This document shows positions 1 through 4,590 of a stretch of 5,033 nucleotides of DNA, one piece after another. The notes under the pieces were generated by a model that was given only the letters and a program-made list of their open reading frames with translations, did no database searches and was not told where the DNA came from. A program made the position numbers and the translations under genes. The number at the start of each line of letters is the position of its first letter. Within the stretch, counting starts at the first letter, position 1. This DNA is from Acidobacteriota bacterium (GTDB taxonomy: Bacteria; Acidobacteriota; Terriglobia; Terriglobales; Acidobacteriaceae): positions 1 to 5,033 of the forward strand of contig JAJZNH010000987.1 in the NCBI GenBank assembly GCA_021811745.1, read 5' to 3'.

Positions 1-3
1 CAT
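1..3 (-). CDS. Start codon of a minus-strand gene that runs off the left edge
   Basis: Only the ATG (complement of 3-1) lies inside the window, so the product cannot be named. The call rests on a perfect AGGAGG Shine-Dalgarno (complement of 14-19) ending 10 nt before this ATG, with no other ATG closer to it. The preceding gene on this strand is the PIN toxin, which ends at 132, leaving a spacer of about 110 bp, enough for a separate promoter. I see no convincing -10 box in that spacer, so read-through from vapBC is also possible. Confidence 0.45.
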
Positions 4-13
4 GGGAATGAAT

Positions 14-19
14 CCTCCT
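14..19 (-). promoter_or_regulatory. Perfect Shine-Dalgarno AGGAGG for the left-edge gene
   Basis: On the minus strand AGGAGG is followed by a 10-nt spacer and ATG at 3-1. It is one of the strongest ribosome-binding sites in the window and is the main evidence that a gene begins at the edge. Confidence 0.5.
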
Positions 20-39
20 GGTTGAGATTGGATTTTTTT

Positions 40-52
40 GAGAACAGTTCTC
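40..52. repeat. 13-bp palindrome GAGAACAGTTCTC beside a T7/A7 tract
   Basis: Perfect 6-bp arms (GAGAAC / GTTCTC) flank one central base. Seven Ts (33-39) precede it on the plus strand, so on the minus strand it is followed by seven As. That is the wrong polarity for an intrinsic terminator of the minus-strand vapBC operon. Its place about 20 bp upstream of the AGGAGG of the left-edge gene fits an operator better. The GAAC...GTTC half-sites recall LexA-type boxes, but the spacing is not one I recognise. Confidence 0.4.
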
Positions 53-131
53 CGGGGACAGAGCGCCGGTCGATGTGGAAACGCCCGGCGGGTGCTTCAG
101 CGGGAAACCTCTTTGACCGACGGCCTGGACC

Positions 132-581
132 TTATGCCGGTCCCAGGATTTCCAACTTGGGGAAATAGGTCCGATAGCGCGCAACGTCGCGCGTGAGCAG
201 CGCCAGCCGCTCGATGGCGGCGTGCGCTCCGATGTAAAAGTCCGGAAGCGGCGTTGCCCGCCGGCCGCCCCGCCGGCAATAGCTCAGAAAACACTTGCCG
301 GCGAGGAAACCGGCCTCCCACGGCAGAGCCTCCCGCTCGTAGGAGGCCACGGGCAAAGCAGCATCCAGCGCTTCAATCGTGCTGAAACCGATCGATACCT
401 CGGCGTAGACAATGGGATTGATAATCAGAGCCGTATAGTCGGCGCACTCAGCCAGCGCGCGAGCCGACCAGTCGGCCCATCTCGCGTCGTTGGTCGCTAT
501 GTCCAGAAGAACGTTGCTGTCGACGAGGACCCCGCGGCAGTTGCGCAAACGGGCGTCCAGATTGGGCAGGGCCGTCGTCAT
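132..581 (-). CDS. vapC: VapC-like PIN-domain ribonuclease toxin
   Basis: A 149-residue protein of usual length for a type II toxin of the VapC/PIN family, which are Mg2+-dependent endoribonucleases that arrest translation by cutting RNA. The acidic residues expected of the PIN active site are visible: D21 in VLVDSNVLLDI near the N-terminus, E61 in VYAEVSIG, D114 in PLPDFYIGAHA and D132 in LLTRDVARYRTYFP. The last motif is typical of the C-terminal PIN block. The gene starts at an ATG that overlaps the stop of the antitoxin gene (ATGA). It has no clear Shine-Dalgarno of its own, so translation is probably coupled to vapB. Which RNA it cuts cannot be read from the sequence. No truncation or frameshift is seen, so the toxin is probably functional. 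Confidence 0.9.
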   Translation of the reverse strand: MTTALPNLDARLRNCRGVLVDSNVLLDIATNDARWADWSARALAECADYTALIINPIVYAEVSIGFSTIEALDAALPVASYEREALPWEAGFLAGKCFLSYCRRGGRRATPLPDFYIGAHAAIERLALLTRDVARYRTYFPKLEILGPA

Positions 582-838
582 TTGCCGTTCGCGCCGGCGC
601 AGCTGCCTCCGCGCGTAAGCGCCATGATCTCGTCCGTCGACATGCGCGTATCGGCCGCTCCGCGGAGCGCCCTGAGCACCTTCTGTCCCCGGACACCCGA
701 TCCCTCCGCGCGTCTGGCTTTTCGAATCCGGGCGTGGTCGCCGCTCACTTCGAATTCCACCTCGGTGTGGGGCAACAGGCCTAGCCGATTCCTGACTTCC
801 TGCGGAATCGTCACCTGTCCCTTGCTAGTGATCTGCAT
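578..838 (-). CDS. vapB: VapB-like antitoxin of the AbrB/SpoVT family
   Basis: An 86-residue protein. Residues 1-41 form a swapped-hairpin AbrB/MazE-type DNA-binding domain beginning MQITSKGQVTIPQEVRNRLG, a hallmark of this family. The rest (VLRALRG...MSTDEIMALTRG) is the usual C-terminal tail that wraps and inhibits the PIN toxin. The frame stays open upstream to an ATG at 898, but the start at 838 is chosen because it has an AGGAGT ribosome-binding site 7 nt upstream and begins exactly where the family does. The stop overlaps the vapC start by 4 bp. Antitoxins of this type usually repress their own operon together with the toxin; candidate sites lie just upstream. Confidence 0.9.
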   Translation of the reverse strand: MQITSKGQVTIPQEVRNRLGLLPHTEVEFEVSGDHARIRKARRAEGSGVRGQKVLRALRGAADTRMSTDEIMALTRGGSCAGANGK

Positions 839-840
839 CG

Positions 841-866
841 GTATTACTCCTACTGGTAAGTGTAAT
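841..866. promoter_or_regulatory. Candidate VapB autoregulatory operator
   Basis: The stretch contains GTATTAC (841-847), a palindrome around one central T. It also holds an inverted pair ATTAC (843-847) / GTAAT (862-866) separated by 14 bp, with extra TAC and GTA half-sites between them. It overlaps the ribosome-binding site and -10 region of vapBC, where an AbrB-type antitoxin would act. Site identity is inferred from symmetry and position only. Confidence 0.4.
846..851 (-). promoter_or_regulatory. Ribosome-binding site AGGAGT that sets the vapB start
   Basis: AGGAGT lies 7 nt before the ATG at 838. It supports that start over the in-frame ATG at 898, whose 20-residue extension does not resemble the family. 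Confidence 0.75.
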
Positions 867-887
867 GACAAGCGCCGGTCTGAGCAA
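859..887 (-). promoter_or_regulatory. Candidate sigma70-type promoter of vapBC
   Basis: On the minus strand, TTGCTC (complement of 882-887) and TACACT (complement of 859-864) are separated by exactly 17 bp. Each box matches the consensus at four of six positions. The predicted transcript start is only about 15 nt before the vapB start codon, a short leader that includes the AGGAGT site. Confidence 0.4.
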
Positions 888-1031
888 GCGAAGAGCACTA
901 AATCCTGACTTCCGTTCGGGCGGTTCAGCTAACGCCAATTCTGAGTTGACAGACATTCGCAACGATCGAGACACGGCGGCTTCACCCCGCGCAGAGCACC
1001 GATGTAGAAGGGAGAAGTCGAGAAGGAGCGC

Positions 1032-1053
1032 GAACCCTATTGGCTCAGGGTTC
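1032..1053. repeat. Inverted repeat / hairpin downstream of arsR-rhodanese
   Basis: GAACCCT (1032-1038) and AGGGTTC (1047-1053) form a perfect 7-bp stem with an 8-nt loop. It lies about 100 bp beyond the stop of the regulator gene and overlaps the TAG of the candidate small ORF. No T-run follows on either strand, so it is at best an imperfect terminator or an mRNA 3' stabiliser. Confidence 0.4.
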
Positions 1054-1201
1054 CGAAGACATCGTGGATGGCAGCCGCGCTTCTGTAGAAATTGTGATTG
1101 GCCTCCTCAGCCAGCTTGTTCCGCTGGCGCCGCACTCGACGATTCTCAATTCCTATCGCGGTTCCGTACCGGCGACCACGGGGAGACCCTGTGCCCGCCA
1201 T
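1037..1201 (-). CDS. Possible small ORF (54 aa), function unknown
   Basis: The frame opens at ATG 1201-1199 and ends at TAG 1039-1037, overlapping the last 49 bp of the regulator gene in another frame. Outside the overlap the translation reads like protein rather than noise: basic and helix-prone, with RRVRRQRNKLAEEANHNFYR followed by SAAAIHDVFGTLSQ. From the GTG at 1135 to the stop, most third positions are G or C (about 24 of 33 codons), like the real genes nearby. Weak points are the lack of a clear ribosome-binding site and the small size. It could be a genuine small gene translated after the regulator, or the surviving tail of a decayed gene. I do not recognise the family. Confidence 0.3.
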   Translation of the reverse strand: MAGTGSPRGRRYGTAIGIENRRVRRQRNKLAEEANHNFYRSAAAIHDVFGTLSQ

Positions 1202-1812
1202 TCGGGGATGCCGTCTTCAAGCCGCGCGGCGCTAAATCCTCTAGCGCGCAGCTTCTTTACGGCTGCGATTGCCAGCACGCAGTACGGTCCGCGGCAGTAG
1301 GCAACAATCTCTTTGTCGCGCGGCAGCCTCGACAGGCGACGCGTCAGCTCCTCCAGGGGTACGGAGACCGCGCCCGGAATATGCGCAGCCCGGTATTCTT
1401 CTGCCGGGCGAACATCGAGGAGAATGACATCGCCGCTGCGGATTCTGCCCAGCAGCACCTTCTTCTTGACCGGCTCTAAAGACTCGGGAGCTTCCCTGAA
1501 TTGCCTCAGAATGACTTCGACTTCGGCCAGCTGCTTCTCACCCAAAGAGCGCAGGGTTTGAAAGAACTCGCTCACTGCGGGGTCCGCGAGCCGGTAGGTC
1601 ACATACAAACCTGTCTTCTCTGACGTTATCAGCCTCGCTCGCTGCAGGATGCGGAGGTGTTGTGAAGCGTTGGCCACAGTGAGTCCCGCTGCGTGAGCCA
1701 GGCTTTCGACCGTTCTTGGCCCCTGGCACAGGAGATCGATCAATTCGAGACGCGAGGCACTGGCAACTGCCTTGCCCAGCCGCGCAAGCTGTTCGTAAAG
1801 GTCCTTTTTCAT
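1153..1812 (-). CDS. ArsR/SmtB-type repressor fused to a rhodanese domain
   Basis: A 219-residue two-domain protein. Residues 1-95 are an ArsR winged helix-turn-helix (SRLELIDLL, then recognition region TVANASQHLRILQRARLI and wing GLYVTYRLAD). Residues about 115-212 are a rhodanese domain (ILLDVRPAEEYRAAHIPGAVSVP, then the active loop CRGPYC with C173 as the expected sulfur-accepting cysteine and C178 nearby, ending LEDGIPEWRAQGLPV). The architecture and length match a known, widespread fusion. The HTH lacks the CVC metal site of classical ArsR: the aligned segment is TVESL. It also lacks the D-x-H...H ligands of SmtB; the only cysteine in the HTH is C29. Sensing through the rhodanese cysteine is therefore inferred. 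The gene is divergent from the nucleoside-phosphorylase operon and probably represses both through the operator at 1835-1856. Its ribosome-binding site is weak. Confidence 0.93.
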   Translation of the reverse strand: MKKDLYEQLARLGKAVASASRLELIDLLCQGPRTVESLAHAAGLTVANASQHLRILQRARLITSEKTGLYVTYRLADPAVSEFFQTLRSLGEKQLAEVEVILRQFREAPESLEPVKKKVLLGRIRSGDVILLDVRPAEEYRAAHIPGAVSVPLEELTRRLSRLPRDKEIVAYCRGPYCVLAIAAVKKLRARGFSAARLEDGIPEWRAQGLPVVAGTEPR

Positions 1813-1820
1813 TTCGCGAA

Positions 1821-1850
1821 TTGCCGCTCGACACTATTCAAGCATATACT
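1821..1850 (+). promoter_or_regulatory. Candidate promoter of the phosphorylase-methyltransferase-dsrE operon
   Basis: TTGCCG (1821-1826) and TATACT (1845-1850) are separated by 18 bp, matching the sigma70 consensus at four and five of six positions. The -10 box lies inside the inverted repeat at 1835-1856, so a bound repressor would block it. The predicted leader is about 35 nt. Confidence 0.5.
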
Positions 1851-1856
1851 TGAATA
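1835..1856. promoter_or_regulatory. ArsR-type operator: AT-rich inverted repeat in the divergent promoter
   Basis: Arms TATTCAAG (1835-1842) and CTTGAATA (1849-1856) pair perfectly around a 6-bp centre, CATATA, which itself pairs at four of six positions; in all 10 of 11 base pairs are symmetric. ArsR/SmtB dimers bind AT-rich imperfect inverted repeats of about this size, and the TTCAA/TTGAA polarity resembles CadC-type sites as I remember them. It is the strongest palindrome in the window and sits between a regulator gene and the divergent operon. Confidence 0.75.
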
Positions 1857-1875
1857 TTTAAGTGACCTTTGTCAA
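1843..1875 (-). promoter_or_regulatory. Candidate promoter of the arsR-rhodanese gene
   Basis: A perfect TTGACA (complement of 1870-1875) lies upstream. The best -10 candidate, TATATG (complement of 1843-1848), is inside the operator but 21 bp away, longer than usual; AAGTAT at 18 bp spacing is a poorer alternative. Either way the -10 overlaps the inverted repeat, consistent with autorepression. Confidence 0.4.
1849..1862. repeat. Second, overlapping imperfect palindrome next to the operator
   Basis: CTTGAATATTTAAG pairs at six of seven positions and shares its left half (CTTGAATA) with the right arm of the main operator. It could be a secondary binding site allowing a second repressor dimer, placed toward the arsR -35 box. 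Confidence 0.35.
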
Positions 1876-1890
1876 GGATGTTCCAGCCCA

Positions 1891-2706
1891 ATGGATCATG
1901 TGCCGCTCTTGAATCACCCACTCAATGAGCCGACGGCGTTTACCCCCGAAGCGTTGCTGGACGCCGTTCGCGCGGAGCGCGGCCTCGCTAATGAACCGGC
2001 CCCACCCATCTGTGTCCTCGATTTCGACGGCGATCTGACCGATCATCTGATTGCGAACGGGCGCGCACGGCGCCGCGAAACATGGCCTTGCTTTCACACA
2101 GCGATGTTCGCCCTGAAAGTCGAAGGCGTCGATTGCGGAATGATTCCACGGACCATAGGCGGTCCCTACGCGGTCCTGATAGCAGAGCAGCTCGCGGCGG
2201 CAGGAGCAAAGATCGTCTTCGGCCTAGCCTCCGCCGGCCGCGTGTTGGCTGATCTTCCGATACCGAGCCTGGTGATTGCTACCTCAGCCGTACGCGACGA
2301 AGGAACCTCTTTTCACTACCTGCCGCCTGGCGAACGCGTCGATGCGCCGGCCGGCGTTCCCGATTGCCTCGAAACCGAATTGCGAAGGCTCGATGCCTTT
2401 GTTACAAGGGGGCCGGTCTGGACAACCGATGCACCCTATCGCGAGACCCAACAACAACTGGACGGTTATGCCGCCGCGGGGATTCTCGCGGTCGAAATGC
2501 AGGCTGCCTCGTTGTTTTCCTTTGCGGCGCGGCGGAAATTCCCGGTTGGGCTCGTTGCCCAGGTCAGTAATGCCGTGGATCACGACAACCGGTTCAACAA
2601 AGGCTCGGCAGAAGAGTCCGGGCAAATTCTGGAGGCGATGTGCAGGGCCGGGAAACATATCCTTGGAAATTCAGCCGCCGAGGGCACCGAATCTCCAATG
2701 CCGTGA
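1891..2706 (+). CDS. Nucleoside phosphorylase-fold protein (PNP/UDP family)
   Basis: A 271-residue cytoplasmic protein of the NP-I family, enzymes that split the glycosidic bond of nucleosides using phosphate or water. Landmarks: GGPYAVLIAEQLAAAGAKIVFGLASAGRV (90-118), matching the family's central strand and glycine loop; VRDEGTSFHY (134-143); VWTTDAPYRET (176-186); AVEMQAASLFSFAARR (200-215), the ribose-binding signature; and VSNAVDHD (225-232). The open frame runs back to 1693 through the divergent regulator gene, but the ATG at 1891 is chosen because it follows the promoter and an AAGGA at 1874-1878 (12-nt spacing, rather long). Odd points: the N-terminal GDPxR phosphate motif is absent, the arginine of the glycine-loop strand appears to be glycine (G111), and the ribose-binding glutamate is glutamine (Q204). 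Substrate is unknown; a nucleosidase rather than phosphorylase activity is possible. First gene of a three-gene operon. Confidence 0.85.
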   Translation: MDHVPLLNHPLNEPTAFTPEALLDAVRAERGLANEPAPPICVLDFDGDLTDHLIANGRARRRETWPCFHTAMFALKVEGVDCGMIPRTIGGPYAVLIAEQLAAAGAKIVFGLASAGRVLADLPIPSLVIATSAVRDEGTSFHYLPPGERVDAPAGVPDCLETELRRLDAFVTRGPVWTTDAPYRETQQQLDGYAAAGILAVEMQAASLFSFAARRKFPVGLVAQVSNAVDHDNRFNKGSAEESGQILEAMCRAGKHILGNSAAEGTESPMP

Positions 2707-2738
2707 GCGACTGGCGAGCGGCGAGCACATTCGTCAAG

Positions 2739-2745
2739 AGAGGGG
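2739..2745 (+). promoter_or_regulatory. Ribosome-binding site AGAGGGG favouring a GTG start
   Basis: AGAGGGG lies 8 nt before the GTG at 2754. The ATG codons at 2766 and 2787 in the same frame have no comparable site at proper distance. Confidence 0.5.
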
Positions 2746-2753
2746 TCAAGCGA

Positions 2754-3341
2754 GTGCCTAAGCCCATGAGAGCACGCGAAAGCGGGATGCCCGAGGAAGC
2801 TACTTGGGGAAGTTTCTTCGACGCGGCTGCTGCTATCGACAAACTGTTTGGCGCGGAGGGCGTCGCCGGCGATGTCGTTGAATTCGGGTGCGGGTATGGC
2901 ACGTTCACGATACCGGCGGCCCTGCGCACGCGGGGAATCGTTACCGCTCTCGACATCGAACCGGCAATGGTCGATCGCACACAGCAAAGGTGCAGCGATC
3001 AGGCACTGTCCAATGTTCGGGCAGAAGTCAGGGACTTCGTTGCGCATCGAACGGGACTGGGCGATGGTTCCCAAGCGCATGCGATGATCTTCAACCTGCT
3101 GCATCTGGATCAGCCTGTCGCACTGCTCAAAGAAGCATACCGAGTGCTACGCGATGGCGGGAAGTTGTCCGTCATGCACTGGCGTAGCGATATTCCAACT
3201 CCGCGCGGGCCGTCACTCGCGATTCGCCCGACTCCCGATCAATGCCGGGCGTGGATCGCGGCGGCCGGATTCCGCAACATCGAAGCTGTCGATTTAGAGA
3301 GTTACTGTCCCTATCATTTCGGCCTCATTGCCAGGCGCTGA
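2754..3341 (+). CDS. Class I SAM-dependent methyltransferase
   Basis: A 195-residue methyltransferase (counted from GTG 2754). The N-terminal RESGMPEEATWGSFFD is a conserved feature of this family. Motif I is DVVEFGCGYGTFTIPAA (40-56), the SAM-binding glycine loop. ALDIEPAMV (65-73) carries the acidic residue expected to bind the SAM ribose (D67). AMIFNLLHLDQPVALLKEAYRVLRDGGKLSVMHW (110-143) covers motif IV through the post-motif helix. The C-terminus has RGPSLAIRPTPDQCRAW and a short PYHFGLIARR. The protein is short, without the extra domain of large-substrate methyltransferases, so a small-molecule acceptor is likely but unidentified. It lacks the conserved cysteines of ArsM arsenite methyltransferases. 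The gene lies 47 bp after the phosphorylase gene and 24 bp before the DsrE-like gene, in one operon. Starts at ATG 2766 (191 aa) or 2787 are possible. Confidence 0.88.
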   Translation: MPKPMRARESGMPEEATWGSFFDAAAAIDKLFGAEGVAGDVVEFGCGYGTFTIPAALRTRGIVTALDIEPAMVDRTQQRCSDQALSNVRAEVRDFVAHRTGLGDGSQAHAMIFNLLHLDQPVALLKEAYRVLRDGGKLSVMHWRSDIPTPRGPSLAIRPTPDQCRAWIAAAGFRNIEAVDLESYCPYHFGLIARR

Positions 3342-3365
3342 TTCGCTTTTCTCAGGAGAACGTAC

Positions 3366-3722
3366 ATGAAAGTCCTCATCGCTTTGAATCGTGAGCCCTA
3401 CGACAACACCGACGTTACCTGGAACAGCCTGCGGCTTGCGGACAAGCTTGCAGCTGGCTCGAACGAGGTGCGTTTATTCCTGATGAACGATGCGGTGGAT
3501 TTGGCGCGCGACGCCTGCCGTCCGCCGGAGGGCTACGACCAGGATTTAGGGAAGATGCTGAAGGCGCTGATAGCCCGCGGCGCGACCGTGAAAGTTTGCG
3601 GAACCTGCATGGCCCGGTGCGGCATTTACAAGAACCAACCCTATTTCGAGGGAGCCGCGAAATCGACCATGCAGTCGCTGGCCGATTGGGTGGTGGACAG
3701 CGATAAAGTGATCTCGTTTTGA
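3366..3722 (+). CDS. DsrE-like family protein with a CxxCxxxC cluster
   Basis: A 118-residue protein of the DsrE/DsrF-like fold, small cytoplasmic proteins of which several carry sulfur as a cysteine persulfide and pass it between partners. It begins MKVLIALNREPYD, followed by NSLRLADKL and VRLFLMNDAVDLARD, the typical first half. The key segment is VKVCGTCMARCGI (75-87), with C78, C81 and C85, where sulfur-carrying DsrE proteins have their reactive cysteine; C51 is a fourth. The start is fixed by AGGAG at 3354-3358, 7 nt upstream. It is the last gene of the operon and sits 24 bp after the methyltransferase. The 43 bp between its stop and that of the convergent ThiF gene show no clear terminator hairpin. 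A role in sulfur relay, perhaps linked to the rhodanese domain of the divergent regulator, is inference. Confidence 0.88.
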   Translation: MKVLIALNREPYDNTDVTWNSLRLADKLAAGSNEVRLFLMNDAVDLARDACRPPEGYDQDLGKMLKALIARGATVKVCGTCMARCGIYKNQPYFEGAAKSTMQSLADWVVDSDKVISF

Positions 3723-3765
3723 AATGGACACAGACGATTGTTCTCGATTAGCGGCCACGCACAGC

Positions 3766-4590
3766 TTACCGTGACTTCTCCTTCGTCAGAGAATGCCGTC
3801 GAGCGTGCTTTTGGATCTTCTTCCAGAGGTCGGGATCGCAAGCGACCACACTCATCCGACCGGATGAAGCGCTGTAAAAGCCTCCGTGATGGGTGAGGGC
3901 GCCATAGCGAAAGAGGCGAGCGAGCATCGCGAGTGCGCTTGTTGCCAGTACCTGATTGATGAACGGTTCCTGCCGTTCGAGCGCCTCGGCCGCGCTGCAG
4001 CTGGGAAGCGGATCCTCCCCCGCCTCCGCATCGGCAATCTCCGGATAGAGTTCCGCGACGGTCCTCAGTCGGGCCGCGCTGCGCCGGTTTGCGGCGTTCA
4101 GCGGCTGGCCCAGCACAAACTGGCCGCTGCTTGCATTGTTGCCGAGATCGAGCCAATAGAGGGTGCTGTCATTCGTTCGCGTAACAGCGGACAGGATGGC
4201 CTGCCGGGCCGCCCGCGTATCGACACAGCCGATAAGCAGATGGGGACCTGGCGAAGTTGTTCTTAGCGAGTCCTTGTGAAAATGACCGGGATGGGCCTGC
4301 CACGTGAGGCCCCAGAAGAGATTGACGCGGTTGATCAGGACGACGGCTTTGTTCAGCCCAACATCGGCCGCCGCAAACGGCTGTCGCACGCAGTTGGTTT
4401 CCGAGACCAGATCGCCGTCCGCCAGCATCACGTCGAGGCCTCCGGCATAGCCCCAGACCTTCATCGCCTGGTGGAGATAGGGCAGGCCCAGCAGCACCGC
4501 GCTGCCGTTGCCTCCCGCGCCGACCAGCAGCACTTGCAGCGGCTGCTCCCGGCGCCACAGCGATTTCGGGAGGGTGTGTTCAGTCATCAT
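3766..4590 (-). CDS. PRTRC system ThiF-family (E1-like) protein
   Basis: A 274-residue E1/ThiF/MoeB-type protein, which adenylates the C-terminus of a ubiquitin-like partner. Visible features: nucleotide loop VLLVGAGGNGSAV (20-32); acidic strand LADGDLV (56-62, D58/D60); TNCVRQPF (65-72), the counterpart of the E1 N-x-x-RQ motif; D-x-G-x-x-K ending at K81; IGCVDTRAARQ (120-130); and PSCSAAEALERQEPFINQ (196-213), a conserved block of the PRTRC ThiF group whose C198 is a candidate catalytic cysteine. There are no CxxC zinc pairs. The start at 4590 is chosen over an in-frame ATG at 4641 because GGGAGG (4601-4606) precedes it; a second ATG follows directly at 4587. It overlaps the end of the protein B gene by 11 bp, as in a co-translated pair. 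As the last gene of the cassette here it converges on the dsrE-like gene. Confidence 0.9.
   Translation of the reverse strand: MMTEHTLPKSLWRREQPLQVLLVGAGGNGSAVLLGLPYLHQAMKVWGYAGGLDVMLADGDLVSETNCVRQPFAAADVGLNKAVVLINRVNLFWGLTWQAHPGHFHKDSLRTTSPGPHLLIGCVDTRAARQAILSAVTRTNDSTLYWLDLGNNASSGQFVLGQPLNAANRRSAARLRTVAELYPEIADAEAGEDPLPSCSAAEALERQEPFINQVLATSALAMLARLFRYGALTHHGGFYSASSGRMSVVACDPDLWKKIQKHARRHSLTKEKSR

Larger units (their letters stand above)
839..1152. other. 314-bp stretch between vapB and the arsR-rhodanese stop
   Basis: The left part holds the vapBC promoter and candidate operator. The right part holds the 3' portion of a possible small minus-strand ORF (down to 1037) and a 7-bp-stem hairpin at 1032-1053. 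Between about 888 and 1031 I see no gene, repeat, RNA or terminator with a U-tract. Confidence 0.5.

Noticed and set aside
33..52. Intrinsic terminator for vapBC (T-tract plus palindrome)
   Set aside because: On the minus strand the palindrome is followed by As, not Ts, and the hairpin would have a one-base loop.
222..908. Plus-strand open frame of 228 codons opposite vapBC
   Set aside because: It lies antisense to two clearly recognised genes and its translation has no family features; it is a product of high GC content.
865..1479. Plus-strand open frame of 204 codons opposite the rhodanese part of the regulator
   Set aside because: Arginine-, serine- and proline-rich translation typical of an antisense shadow; the minus strand encodes a well-defined domain here.
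1693..1890. N-terminal extension of the nucleoside-phosphorylase-like frame
   Set aside because: It runs antisense through the start of the regulator gene and across the promoter and operator; the ATG at 1891 fits the transcript start and the family better.
2640..2753. N-terminal extension of the methyltransferase frame into the phosphorylase gene
   Set aside because: It overlaps the end of the upstream gene in another frame, and the conserved family sequence begins only after the GTG at 2754.
2754..3341. ArsM arsenite methyltransferase next to an ArsR-type regulator
   Set aside because: The protein is too short and lacks the conserved cysteines expected for arsenite binding; the ArsR label alone does not imply arsenic.
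3723..3765. Bidirectional terminator between the convergent dsrE-like and ThiF genes
   Set aside because: No stem of useful length and no flanking T-run could be found by eye in the 43-bp gap.
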